NCBI GenBank assembly: GCA_050248155.1
Contig: JBFWSW010000005.1
Span: 62,001-126,000 of the forward strand
Reading direction: 5' to 3'
Source of the DNA: VFMC01 sp050248155
GTDB lineage: Bacteria; Actinomycetota; Acidimicrobiia; Acidimicrobiales; Ilumatobacteraceae
DNA length: 64,000 bases
A model generated the notes under the pieces. The model saw nothing but the letters and a program-made list of their open reading frames with translations, was not told the origin of the DNA and searched no databases. A program made the translations under genes and the position numbers. Shown piece after piece: positions 27,159 through 35,483 of the stretch (its first letter is position 1; each line of letters starts with the position of its first letter).

Positions 27159-27722
27159 ATGTCGCTCATCAACACCCAAGTCAAGCCGTTCACCGCGACC
27201 GCCTACCACCAGGGCGAGTTCGTCACCGTCAGCGAGGCCGACCTGCAGGGGCGTTGGTCGGTGTTCTTCTTCTATCCCGCGGACTTCACCTTCGTCTGCC
27301 CGACCGAGCTCGGTGACCTGGCCGACCACTACGACGAGTTCCGGCGCCTCGGCGTCGAGATCTACTCGGTCTCGACCGACACCCACTTCACCCACAAGGC
27401 GTGGCACGACACCTCCGACACGATCGGCAGGCTGCAGTACCCGATGGTCGGCGATCCCACCGGCACGGTCACCCGCAACTTCGAGGTGATGATCGAGTCG
27501 GATGGCCTGGCCGATCGCGGCACGTTCGTGGTCGACCCGTCTGGCACCATCCAGGTGGTCGAGATCACAGCCGGGGGCATCGGCCGCAGCGCGACCGAGC
27601 TGCTCCGCAAGATCAAGGCGGCGCAATACGTCGCATCGCACCCGAACGAGGTGTGCCCGGCCAAGTGGGACGAGGGAGAGGCCACGCTCGCGCCGTCGCT
27701 CGACCTCGTCGGCAAGATCTGA
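27159..27722 (+). CDS. ahpC: Alkyl hydroperoxide reductase subunit C (peroxiredoxin)
   Basis: 187 aa, the length of E. coli AhpC. Typical 2-Cys peroxiredoxin: peroxidatic Cys47 in DFTFVCPTE, resolving Cys166 in NEVCPAKW, and the GGIGRS segment near residues 137-142. Reduces H2O2, alkyl hydroperoxides and peroxynitrite, recycled by AhpF next door. ATG 27159 with AAGGAG 9 nt upstream. Confidence 0.97.
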   Translation: MSLINTQVKPFTATAYHQGEFVTVSEADLQGRWSVFFFYPADFTFVCPTELGDLADHYDEFRRLGVEIYSVSTDTHFTHKAWHDTSDTIGRLQYPMVGDPTGTVTRNFEVMIESDGLADRGTFVVDPSGTIQVVEITAGGIGRSATELLRKIKAAQYVASHPNEVCPAKWDEGEATLAPSLDLVGKI

Positions 27723-27749
27723 ACGCAACATCTGAACGAAGGACCGACC

Positions 27750-29342
27750 GTGCTCGACAGCAATCTCACCGCACAGCTGGGGACGTACCTCCAGAACCTC
27801 ACCCGGCCGATCGAGCTCGTCGCCGTGCTCGATGCCGGCGCGACGTCCGACGAGCTCCGTGCTCTGCTCGACGAGATCGCGGCACTGTCGGAGCTGATCA
27901 CCGTGCGCGACGGGTCCGGCGACGCGCCAGTGGGCGCGCGCCGGCCGTCGTTCACGATCCGCCGAGTGGGCGCCGACGTGAGCGTCGGATTTGCGGGGAT
28001 CCCGCTCGGTCACGAGCTCACCTCGTTGGTGCTCGCCCTCCTGCACGTCGGCGGTCACCCCTCGAAAGCCGCACCGGCCATCATCAAACAGGTGCAGGCC
28101 CTCGAGGGCGACCACGCCTTCGAGACGTACTTCTCCCTGTCGTGCCAGAACTGCCCCGACGTCGTGCAGGCGCTCAACCTGATGGCCGTCCTCAACCCGC
28201 GCGTCAGCCACGTCGCGATCGATGGCGCGCTCTTCCAGGACGAGGTCGAGGCGCGGCAGGTGATGGCCGTGCCGACGATCTTCCTGAACGGCGAGCTGTT
28301 CGACCAGGGGCGAATGACGCTCGAGGAGATCGTCGCGAAGCTCGACCACGGAAGCACCGAACGCGCCGCCCGCGAGCTCGACGCCAAGGAGCCCTTCGAC
28401 GTGCTCGTCGTCGGCGGAGGACCGGCGGGAGCGACAGCGGCCGTGTACGCCGCCCGCAAGGGCATCCGCACCGGAATCGTCGCCGAGCGCTTCGGCGGCC
28501 AGGTGCTCGACACGATGGGGATCGAGAACTTCATCTCCGTCCCGTACACCGAGGGGCCGAAGCTCGCGACGGCCCTCGAGCAGCACGTGCTCGAGTACGA
28601 CGTCGATCTCATGAACCTGCAGCGCGCCCGCGCGCTCGTGCCGGCAGCCGAAACCGGAGGGTTGATCGGAGTCGAGCTCGAGAGCGGCGCGACGCTGCGC
28701 GCTCGATCGGTGGTCGTGTCGACGGGTGCACGCTGGCGGCAGATGGACGTGCCGGGCGAGGCCGACTACCGGAACAAGGGCGTCACCTACTGCCCTCACT
28801 GCGACGGGCCGCTGTTCCGCGGCAAGCACGTCGCTGTGATCGGTGGCGGTAACTCGGGCGTGGAAGCCGCGATCGACCTCGCCGGCCTCGTGCACCACGT
28901 GACCCTCATCGAGTTCGATCCGGCCCTGCGCTCCGACGAGGTGCTGCAGCGGAAGCTCCGGAGCCTGACGAACGTGAAGATCATCACCGGCGCGCAGACC
29001 ACGGAGGTGTTCGGCGACGGATCTCGGGTGCAGGGACTCGTCTACCGGGACCGGGCGTCCGGGGACGAGCATCGCATCGAGCTCGACGGCGTGTTCGTCC
29101 AGATCGGCCTCGTGCCGAACACCGACTGGCTGCGCGGCGCGGTCGCGCTGTCGCCCCGCGGCGAGGTCGTCATCGACGATCGGGGCGCGACGTCGGTCCC
29201 CGGCGTGTTCGCCGCCGGCGATTGCACGACGGTGCCGTACAAGCAGATCGTCATCGCCATGGGTGCCGGATCGACAGCGGCGCTGAGCGCCTTCGATCAC
29301 CTCATCCGCACGACCGCGCCGGCCGAGGCAGTCGCGGCGTGA
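27750..29342 (+). CDS. ahpF: Alkyl hydroperoxide reductase subunit F
   Basis: 530 aa (E. coli AhpF 521). N-terminal thioredoxin-like tandem with redox CxxC Cys132-Cys135 in SLSCQNCPDVV, then FAD-binding LVVGGGPAGATAAVYAARKG, NADH-binding VIGGGNSGVEAA and active-site Cys348/Cys351 in TYCPHCDGPLF, ending GVFAAGDCTTVPYKQIVIAMG. Transfers electrons from NADH via FAD to AhpC. Start GTG 27750. Cotranscribed with ahpC (27-bp gap) and overlaps oxyR by 4 nt. Confidence 0.96.
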   Translation: MLDSNLTAQLGTYLQNLTRPIELVAVLDAGATSDELRALLDEIAALSELITVRDGSGDAPVGARRPSFTIRRVGADVSVGFAGIPLGHELTSLVLALLHVGGHPSKAAPAIIKQVQALEGDHAFETYFSLSCQNCPDVVQALNLMAVLNPRVSHVAIDGALFQDEVEARQVMAVPTIFLNGELFDQGRMTLEEIVAKLDHGSTERAARELDAKEPFDVLVVGGGPAGATAAVYAARKGIRTGIVAERFGGQVLDTMGIENFISVPYTEGPKLATALEQHVLEYDVDLMNLQRARALVPAAETGGLIGVELESGATLRARSVVVSTGARWRQMDVPGEADYRNKGVTYCPHCDGPLFRGKHVAVIGGGNSGVEAAIDLAGLVHHVTLIEFDPALRSDEVLQRKLRSLTNVKIITGAQTTEVFGDGSRVQGLVYRDRASGDEHRIELDGVFVQIGLVPNTDWLRGAVALSPRGEVVIDDRGATSVPGVFAAGDCTTVPYKQIVIAMGAGSTAALSAFDHLIRTTAPAEAVAA

Positions 29343-30274
29343 ACCTGCGCGACCTCGAGTACCTCGTCGCCATCGCCGATCACCGGCACTTCGGCCGCGC
29401 GGCCGAGGCCTGCTTCGTCAGCCAGCCCACCCTGTCGACCCAGGTGAAGAAGCTCGAGGCAGAGCTCGGCGTGCAGCTCGTCGAGCGGAACCCTCGGCAG
29501 GTGATGCTCACCTCGGCGGGTTCGGCGGTGGTCGAGCGCGCCCGCGTCGTGCTGCGCGAAGCCGCGGGCATCCGCGACGTCGCCCGGCAGATGAGCGACC
29601 CCGAGACGGGCAGCCTCCGACTCGGGATGTTCCCGACGCTCGGCCCCTACCTCCTCCCCCACGTCGTCGGCTCGATCCGCGAGCGGTTCCCGAAGCTCGA
29701 GCTGTTGCTCGTCGAGGACAAGACCGAGGCGCTGCTCGACGGCGTGCGGGCGGGCGCGCTCGACGCGGCGCTGGTCGCGCTGCCGATCGGCGACGACGAT
29801 CTCCACCACGACGTCCTCTTCGACGAGGACTTCGTGCTCGCCGTCCCCCAGGATCACCCGTTGGCGTCGAACCCCGGTCCAGTCGCCTCCGCGGCTCTCG
29901 GCGGCGAACGGCTGCTGCTCCTCGACGACGGGCACTGCTTGCGCGATCACGCGCTCGACGTCTGCCGCCTCACCGGCGCGTCCGAACGGTCGGGGTTCCG
30001 GGCCACCAGCCTCGAGACGTTGCGGCAGATGGTCGTGGCCGGCGTCGGCGTGACGCTGCTCCCCCGGCTCTCCGTCCAGCCGCCGGTCCCGGCGTCCGAC
30101 GGCGTCATCCTCGTCGCGTTCGACGAGCCGGTCCCCCACCGGACGATCGCGATGGTGTGGCGAGCCACCAGCCCGGCCGGTTCCTTCCTGCCTCGGCTCG
30201 CAGCGATCTTCCGTGCATTGCCCGCCGGGCTCACGACCGGGTCGCGAGCTCCCTCGCCCGTCGCAGATCGCTGA
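29339..30274 (+). CDS. oxyR: LysR-family peroxide sensor OxyR
   Basis: 311 aa. N-terminal HTH: NLRDLEYLVAIADHRHFGRAAEACFVSQPTLSTQVKKLE. The redox pair is preserved: Cys200 and Cys209 in DGHCLRDHALDVC, matching E. coli Cys199/Cys208 in position and context. Activated by disulphide formation on peroxide. It would bind the site at 27041-27077 upstream of ahpC. Start GTG overlaps ahpF TGA, so the regulator is translated as part of the operon it controls. Its 3' end overlaps the converging udgX by 44 bp. Confidence 0.93.
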   Translation: MNLRDLEYLVAIADHRHFGRAAEACFVSQPTLSTQVKKLEAELGVQLVERNPRQVMLTSAGSAVVERARVVLREAAGIRDVARQMSDPETGSLRLGMFPTLGPYLLPHVVGSIRERFPKLELLLVEDKTEALLDGVRAGALDAALVALPIGDDDLHHDVLFDEDFVLAVPQDHPLASNPGPVASAALGGERLLLLDDGHCLRDHALDVCRLTGASERSGFRATSLETLRQMVVAGVGVTLLPRLSVQPPVPASDGVILVAFDEPVPHRTIAMVWRATSPAGSFLPRLAAIFRALPAGLTTGSRAPSPVADR

Positions 30275-30887
30275 CCAGCGCGGCACGGATCTCGGCCGCG
30301 CGATCGTCGGCACGCAGGACCGCCGACGGGTGGTAGGTGACGACCAGCGTGCGAGGTTCGCGCCCGTCGGTGTCGAGCTGCAGGTCTCGCTCGCGGTTCG
30401 CTGCGATCGCCAGGCTCTTCCCCGTCAACGATCGTGCGGCGACCGCGCCCATCGCGACGACCACCGGTGCGTCGACGACGCGGAGCTCGGCGGCGAGCCA
30501 CGGGTGGCACGCATCGATCTCGGCGGCGTTGGGCTTCTTGTGGATCCGGCGCTTGCCGCGATCTTCGTGCTTGAAGTGCTTCACCGCGTTGGTGACGTAG
30601 ATGCGATCTCGTTCGATCCCTGCCTCCGCGAGGCACTTCCACAACACAGCACCCGCCGGCCCGACGAAGACGTGGCCCCGTCGATCCTCGACGTCGCCCG
30701 GTTGCTCACCCACCAGGATCATGTCTGCTCGGCGACGGCCCTCTCCGAACACCGTCTGGGTCGTGTCAAGGAACAGCGGGCATCCACGACACTCCGTGGC
30801 GGCGGCCGCGAGCGTCTCGATCTTTTTCGCGCGGGGCACCCACGGCTCGGCGGTCATCGGAGTGTCGAGCGCCGGCTCACGTTCCAT
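30231..30887 (-). CDS. udgX: UdgX-type uracil-DNA glycosylase (covalent uracil-DNA binding)
   Basis: 218 aa, UDG superfamily family-4-like protein with Fe-S cysteines at about 33, 36, 85 and 127. Family motif GEQPGDVEDRRGHVFVGPAG is typical of UdgX. The diagnostic loop KRRIHKKP is present (residues 112-116, His116), which in M. smegmatis UdgX forms a covalent bond with the uracil-DNA abasic site. The late motif TYHPSAVLR is in place. ATG 30887 is chosen; a TTG 12 nt upstream is possible. Convergent overlap with oxyR. Confidence 0.9.
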   Translation of the reverse strand: MEREPALDTPMTAEPWVPRAKKIETLAAAATECRGCPLFLDTTQTVFGEGRRRADMILVGEQPGDVEDRRGHVFVGPAGAVLWKCLAEAGIERDRIYVTNAVKHFKHEDRGKRRIHKKPNAAEIDACHPWLAAELRVVDAPVVVAMGAVAARSLTGKSLAIAANRERDLQLDTDGREPRTLVVTYHPSAVLRADDRAAEIRAALVSDLRRARELATRS

Positions 30888-31114
30888 CGCGCCGATCAAT
30901 GCCCTGAGCAGCCGATGCGCAAACGCGACTCGACGCGCCGACCGAGCACGGTGCTGGCGGCGTGCTCACCCAGGCGAGTCGTTGGAGATCCGCGAGCGCC
31001 AGGGAGCGTGGTTTCGGCCGCAGGGCGAGGGGTAGACGGCCGAGCGCGGGCAGCAGAGCGGACGGGAACCAGATCCTGGAACCTGACCCCCGAAACGTGA
31101 TGGAGGAACCCCCG

Positions 31115-32263
31115 ATGAGCCGAATGAACTTCGTTCGGAACGTGGTCGTGGCGACCGGCGGAGTCGTCGTGGCAGCACTGCCCCAGTCGATGGCGTGGGC
31201 GGATTCGAGCGCTCCGGCCGAGCCGGCTCCGACGCCCGACACCGCCGCGCCGGCAGAGACGCCGGCGCCGGTGACCGCGACCTCGAACGTCACGCTGCCG
31301 CTGTTCGGTGCACCGTTGACGGTCGATGTCTCGACCGGCCCCGGCGGCGCGCTCGCCTCGGTCAACATCACGCCGGCCGACACGTTGACGGCAGCGACCG
31401 ACCGTCCGCAGAAGGTGGCGTTCGTGAACACCGACGGCACGGCCAAGGTGGTCGTCCGCGCCCGCGACGGCGGCCAGCGAGTCGAGGCGAAGGCGGGAAC
31501 GCTCGCCGAGGTCTCGGGCCCGGGCTCGTGGAGCGGTGACGTGTTCGGCACCGGGGCGACCACCACCGTCACCTTCGACGTGGTGGCCGACGCGAACGGT
31601 GCGCCGACGCTGGCCAATCTCGCCTCCACGGACCCGACCGCGGTGATCGGTGCGCCGGCTCAGGGCCAGTGGCACGACGACGAGGTCGCGCACGCGCTCG
31701 TCACGTTCACGAACGGGACGCAGCAGCGCTTCCTGTGGATCGCCGTCCGGTCCGACACCGTCGGCGGCCGCCAGTACGCGACCGTGTCGGTCTCACTGTC
31801 GGAGCTGAAGGGCGTGCGCACCGAGCTCGCTGCGCTGGTCGGCCCGCAGCAGTGGAACGGCGCGCTGTGCGACGGCGCGCCGGCACAGATCAACTACACG
31901 ATCAACGAGGACGGCACGATCTCGGACGCGACGTCGGTCCCCGCGGCTGACGTGCGGGTCGAGCGAGGCAGGCTGAAGGTGCGCTTCTCGGAGCGTGAGG
32001 CCGTGAAGATCTCGGTGCGCGGTGACGAGGCCGAGAGCCGCATCGCGGTCGACGAGCGCATGCGCTGCGACTTCGGACCTCCCGCCGTGAACACGCCGGT
32101 CGAGCCCGGAGCGACCGACCCCGGACGCCATGGCCCGCGGCCGGGCTGGGGCGATCACGGTTCGTGGGGCGACCGCGGTGACCATGACAAGGGCTGGGGC
32201 GATCGCGGTGACCATGACAAGCACAGCGACCGCGACGGCACTCGTCACGATCGCCATGGCTGA
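31115..32263 (+). CDS. Secreted protein with Trp/Asp/Gly repeat tail
   Basis: 382 aa. Signal peptide (RNVVVATGGVVVAALPQSMAWA), a Pro/Ala-rich linker, a beta-rich domain (STGPGGALASVNITPADTLT to about residue 260), and a charged C-terminus containing two 30-nt tandem units encoding WGDRGDHDKG/H. The charged tail may bind divalent cations or cell wall polymer. ATG 31115 after GGAGG. The next gene overlaps by 8 nt, so both are probably cotranslated. No known domain. Confidence 0.7.
   Translation: MSRMNFVRNVVVATGGVVVAALPQSMAWADSSAPAEPAPTPDTAAPAETPAPVTATSNVTLPLFGAPLTVDVSTGPGGALASVNITPADTLTAATDRPQKVAFVNTDGTAKVVVRARDGGQRVEAKAGTLAEVSGPGSWSGDVFGTGATTTVTFDVVADANGAPTLANLASTDPTAVIGAPAQGQWHDDEVAHALVTFTNGTQQRFLWIAVRSDTVGGRQYATVSVSLSELKGVRTELAALVGPQQWNGALCDGAPAQINYTINEDGTISDATSVPAADVRVERGRLKVRFSEREAVKISVRGDEAESRIAVDERMRCDFGPPAVNTPVEPGATDPGRHGPRPGWGDHGSWGDRGDHDKGWGDRGDHDKHSDRDGTRHDRHG
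32165..32224 (+). repeat. Two tandem 30-nt repeats in the secreted-protein C-terminus
   Basis: Units 32165-32194 and 32195-32224 differ at few bases, each starting TGGGGCGA and reading tggggcga.cgcggtgacc. They encode WGDRGDHDKG and WGDRGDHDKH; a third diverged half-unit (WGDHGS) precedes. Likely slippage-prone. Confidence 0.75.
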
Positions 32264-33020
32264 TCGATCGACGCGTCGGTTCCGCGGGCTTCTCGGCACG
32301 ATCGGGGGCCTGATCGGAGCCGGCGCGCTGGTCGTCGCTGCATCGGCGTGCGACTCGTCGTCCGCCGACACGCCCGGCACGACGAACGCGTCACCCGCGT
32401 CCGCAATGTCGTCGGCCGGTCCGTCGACCTCACCGACGGCCGACACCACAGCCGGCTCCGCGCCGTCGGGCGCGCCCTCCACCGCCGTGGGGAGCAGCCC
32501 GGCATCGACCGCACCGGCCGACGGTGCAGCGATGCTGTCGTCGGCGCTCGCAGCGCTCGGCGACACGTACCACTTCCATCAGACGATCACCGTCGACGGC
32601 GCACCCGCTCTCGAGGCCGACGGTGATCGCGTGGGGGACGGCGTGCGGTTGGCACTCACCGGCCCGGGCGGGATCGTGAACTACATCATCACGCCGGACG
32701 GCAGCTGGGTGATGCCTGACGGAGGCGAGTGGGAGCAGCTCGACTCGCCCGCTGCGACCTCCGATCCCATCACCGCGCTCGCCACGCCGACGAGCGTGAC
32801 GGTCGGGGCGGCCGACGGCGCGAACACGACGCTCGAGGTGACCGCCGCATCGACGACGCTCGGGCTTCCGGCCGGGCCGGACGTCTCGCTGCAGTGCGAT
32901 CTCGTCGGCGGCGTCCTGCAGCGGGTCCGGTTCGATTCCACCGTGAACGGCCGACCGGCGCTCGTGGTGGCAGAGCTCGGTCCGGTGGTCGACGGCTCGG
33001 CGGTCGTCGCGCCCATCTGA
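32256..33020 (+). CDS. Lipoprotein of LppX/LprG-like size, unknown function
   Basis: 254 aa. Signal peptide with lipobox ASAC, Ser/Thr/Pro linker (PGTTNASPASAMSSAGPS), then a mixed beta domain: DTYHFHQTITVDGAPALEADGDRVGDGVRL, VNYIITPDGSWVMPDGGEW. This strand pattern resembles LppX/LprAFG-like lipid-carrier lipoproteins, a weak resemblance. ATG 32256 overlaps the previous stop (8 nt). Confidence 0.65.
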   Translation: MADRSTRRFRGLLGTIGGLIGAGALVVAASACDSSSADTPGTTNASPASAMSSAGPSTSPTADTTAGSAPSGAPSTAVGSSPASTAPADGAAMLSSALAALGDTYHFHQTITVDGAPALEADGDRVGDGVRLALTGPGGIVNYIITPDGSWVMPDGGEWEQLDSPAATSDPITALATPTSVTVGAADGANTTLEVTAASTTLGLPAGPDVSLQCDLVGGVLQRVRFDSTVNGRPALVVAELGPVVDGSAVVAPI

Positions 33021-33029
33021 CGGCGCGCG

Positions 33030-34058
33030 TCAGGCCGACTGGCCGAGGTCCACCGGCGACGGTTCAGGATCGGGCGGCGTGCCATCGCCGAACGGAGGCC
33101 CGCCGAGCTCGTCACGGTGGTGCGGGGCCAGCCATCCACTGGTGTTCGGTCCGAGCGGCACGATGCCGGTCGGATTGATCTGCCGGTGCACCACGTAGTA
33201 GTGCTGCTTGATCTGCCCGAAGTCGATGGTGTCACCGAACCCCGGCGTCTGGAACAGGTCACGTGCGTACGCCCACAGCACCGGCATCTCGGTCAGCTTG
33301 TTGCGATTGCACTTGAAGTGGCCGTGGTAGACGGCATCGAACCGGGCGAGCGTCGTGAACAAGCGCACGTCGGCTTCCGTGATCGACTGACCGACGAGGT
33401 ACCGCTGGTGAGTCAATCGCTCGCTCAACCAGTCGAGTCGGGCGAACAGCGGGCGGAAGGCCGCGTCGTACGCCGACTGCGTCGTCGCGAACCCGCAGCG
33501 GTACACCCCGTCGTTCACGTCGTCGAACACGAGCTGCATCACCTCGTCGATCTCGTCGCGCAGTGACTCCGGATACAGGTCGGGCGCGCCCGCACGATGG
33601 TGGTCCACCCACTCCGTCGAGAGGTCGAGTGTCAGCTGAGGGACGTCGTTGGTCACGACGCGACCGCTGGCGATCTCGACGATCGCAGGGACGGTGATGC
33701 CTCGCTCGTAGTCGGGGAACCGCGCGAGGTACGCCTCCTCGAGCCGGTGGATGCCGAGCACGGGATCGACGCCACCCGGGTCGAGGTCGAAGGTCCAGCT
33801 GCGCTCGTCGTGCACAGGCGCAGCGAGCCCCATCGAGATGGCGTGCTCGAGCCCGAGCAGGCGCCGGACGATGATGGCCCGGTTCGCCCACGGGCAGGCG
33901 CGTGCTGCGATCAACCGGTATCGCCCCGCCTCCACCGGGTATCCGTCGCCACCGGCACGGTCGCTCGCATCCACACGGTCGGCGCGGGTGATCCGATCGG
34001 TGATGTACGTGGTGTCGCGGCGGAACGCGCCGTCGCCGCCCTCGGCATGACCGGCCAC
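33030..34058 (-). CDS. Glutathionyl-hydroquinone-reductase-like (GST family) protein
   Basis: 342 aa. Thioredoxin-fold GST of the ECM4/YqjG/PcpF family: catalytic Cys in ARACPWANRAIIVRRLLGL, followed by EIASGRVVTNDVPQLTLDLS, and the all-alpha C-terminal domain with TEADVRLFTTLARFDAVYHGHFKCN, the YHGHFKCN patch being family specific. These enzymes reductively remove glutathione from glutathionyl-hydroquinones. Actinobacteria use mycothiol, so a mycothiol-hydroquinone substrate is possible. GTG 34058 begins 4 nt after the CBS stop; the two are in one operon. Confidence 0.85.
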   Translation of the reverse strand: MAGHAEGGDGAFRRDTTYITDRITRADRVDASDRAGGDGYPVEAGRYRLIAARACPWANRAIIVRRLLGLEHAISMGLAAPVHDERSWTFDLDPGGVDPVLGIHRLEEAYLARFPDYERGITVPAIVEIASGRVVTNDVPQLTLDLSTEWVDHHRAGAPDLYPESLRDEIDEVMQLVFDDVNDGVYRCGFATTQSAYDAAFRPLFARLDWLSERLTHQRYLVGQSITEADVRLFTTLARFDAVYHGHFKCNRNKLTEMPVLWAYARDLFQTPGFGDTIDFGQIKQHYYVVHRQINPTGIVPLGPNTSGWLAPHHRDELGGPPFGDGTPPDPEPSPVDLGQSA

Positions 34059-34062
34059 GTCG

Positions 34063-34479
34063 TCAGTTGTTCGGCGGCGACGAGCTGATGCTCCCGAGCG
34101 CGGAATCGCCGTCGATCGCGCTCGCAAGATCGCCGAGCGTGACGATGCCGACCGGACGACCAGTCGAGTCGATCACCGGGAGCCGGCGGATGGCCCCGAG
34201 CTCCATCCGGCGCGCGGCCTCGTTCACGTCGGCCTCGGTCTCGACGCACTCGACAGGACCGCTGGCCACGTCCCCGACGGTCAGCGCGCCCGGGTCACGT
34301 CCCTCCGCCAGACCGCGGACGACGATGTCGCGATCGGTGACGATGGCGACGAGGCGGCCGTCGAGCTCGACCAGCAGATCTCCGATGTCGCGGTCACGCA
34401 TGATCGTGGCCGCCGCGGAGAGCGGCGTGTCGGGGCGGCACACCACCGGGTTTCGGGTCATGACGTCTGCGACTCGCAT
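34063..34479 (-). CDS. Twin CBS-domain protein
   Basis: 138 aa. Two CBS modules: VADVMTRNPVVCRPDTPLSAAATIMRDRDIGDLLV and VGDVASGPVECVETEADVNEAARRMELGAIRRLPVID, with GIVTLGDLA at the end. Stand-alone CBS pairs bind adenosyl ligands and often act in stress or metabolic control. ATG 34479 with AAGGAG 8 nt upstream. Confidence 0.92.
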   Translation of the reverse strand: MRVADVMTRNPVVCRPDTPLSAAATIMRDRDIGDLLVELDGRLVAIVTDRDIVVRGLAEGRDPGALTVGDVASGPVECVETEADVNEAARRMELGAIRRLPVIDSTGRPVGIVTLGDLASAIDGDSALGSISSSPPNN

Positions 34480-34547
34480 CGAGCGCTCCTTTCGACGCGC
34501 GGCACACGCACCGCGCCACCGCCGCGAGTACCCGTTCGGCGAGCCGA

Positions 34548-35294
34548 TCAATCGCGGGCCGCGAACTTGGCGACCTGGGCCCGCAGGGTGCGCGCGTCGG
34601 CGATCGCGTTGCCCTCGTAGTCGTTGTTGAAGTACGCCCAGACGTCGATGCCGGAACGCACCCAGTCGCCCATCCGCCGCGACCAGGACGAGAGACGCCT
34701 CGGGCCGTACCGGAACCGGTACGGATGGTTCGTGGCATCTGGTCCGTGGAAGCGAACGTAGGTCCAGTCGGTGGTCAGCACGATCGGGTGATCGGCGATG
34801 AGATCGTGCAGGCACAGCGCCGCACGGTGACGACGGAGCACCTCGAACACGTCGTCGTGCAGCCACGACGGGTCGCGCATCTCGACCGCCCATCGCAGAT
34901 CGGTGGGCGCGACGGAGAGCATCTCGTCGAGGCGGGCCGCGTTCCGCTTCCAGCGCGGCGGCAGTTGCACGAGGTTCGGACCGAGGTGCTCGCCCAGCAG
35001 GCGGACCCGATCGACGTGGTTCGGCAGCCACGTCGCGGCGTCGATCAGCTTCTTCCGGTGGGTGCCGAACGCGCCGACCTTCAGCGCGAAGGTGAAGCCT
35101 TCGGGCGCGGCTGCCGCCCACCCCTCGAACGTGCTGTGAGGGGGCATGCGGTAGAAGGTGGTGTTCAGCTCGACGGTGTCGAACCACGTCGCGTAGAGCG
35201 CGAACCAACGCGACATCGGCAGGTCGGCCGGATACACCAGGCCTCGCCAGTCGCGGTAGTTCCATCCACTGCACCCGATCGTCGCACGTGCCAC
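34548..35294 (-). CDS. DUF72 family protein
   Basis: 248 aa, TIM-barrel DUF72 (YecE-like): GCSGWNYRDWRGLVYP, FDTVELNTTFYRMP, FTFALKV, WAVEMRDPSW, YVRFHGPD and WAYFNNDYEGNAIADA. All the characteristic motifs are present. Function not established biochemically. Upstream of the CBS gene on the same strand, separated by 68 bp. Confidence 0.93.
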   Translation of the reverse strand: MARATIGCSGWNYRDWRGLVYPADLPMSRWFALYATWFDTVELNTTFYRMPPHSTFEGWAAAAPEGFTFALKVGAFGTHRKKLIDAATWLPNHVDRVRLLGEHLGPNLVQLPPRWKRNAARLDEMLSVAPTDLRWAVEMRDPSWLHDDVFEVLRRHRAALCLHDLIADHPIVLTTDWTYVRFHGPDATNHPYRFRYGPRRLSSWSRRMGDWVRSGIDVWAYFNNDYEGNAIADARTLRAQVAKFAARD

Positions 35295-35382
35295 GGCGAG
35301 GCCCTACCCGCCCCCGGCGACGTTGACACCGGGCTCGGTGCGGGGCCCAGCGCTGGGCCGAGTACCGGGCGTGCGTCCGTGC

Positions 35383-35411
35383 TTGACAGCCCCGGGTCGT
35401 CCGCATACGTT
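35383..35411 (+). promoter_or_regulatory. Promoter of the ech-aacS-dehydrogenase operon
   Basis: Consensus -35 TTGACA (35383-35388) and -10 TACGTT (35406-35411) with a 17-bp spacer, about 73 bp before the chosen hydratase start. No obvious operator. Confidence 0.7.
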
Positions 35412-35483
35412 CGCCGGGCCATGCCGGCGACGCGGGCAGCCCCGGGGGCGGGCGGCCCGGTGCGAGTGGGGAGCCCATCGACC

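Noticed and set aside
27153..29300. Long minus-strand frame opposite ahpC and ahpF
   Set aside because: It is the antisense shadow of two well-supported genes, with Asp/Glu/His/Arg-rich composition typical of high-GC shadows.
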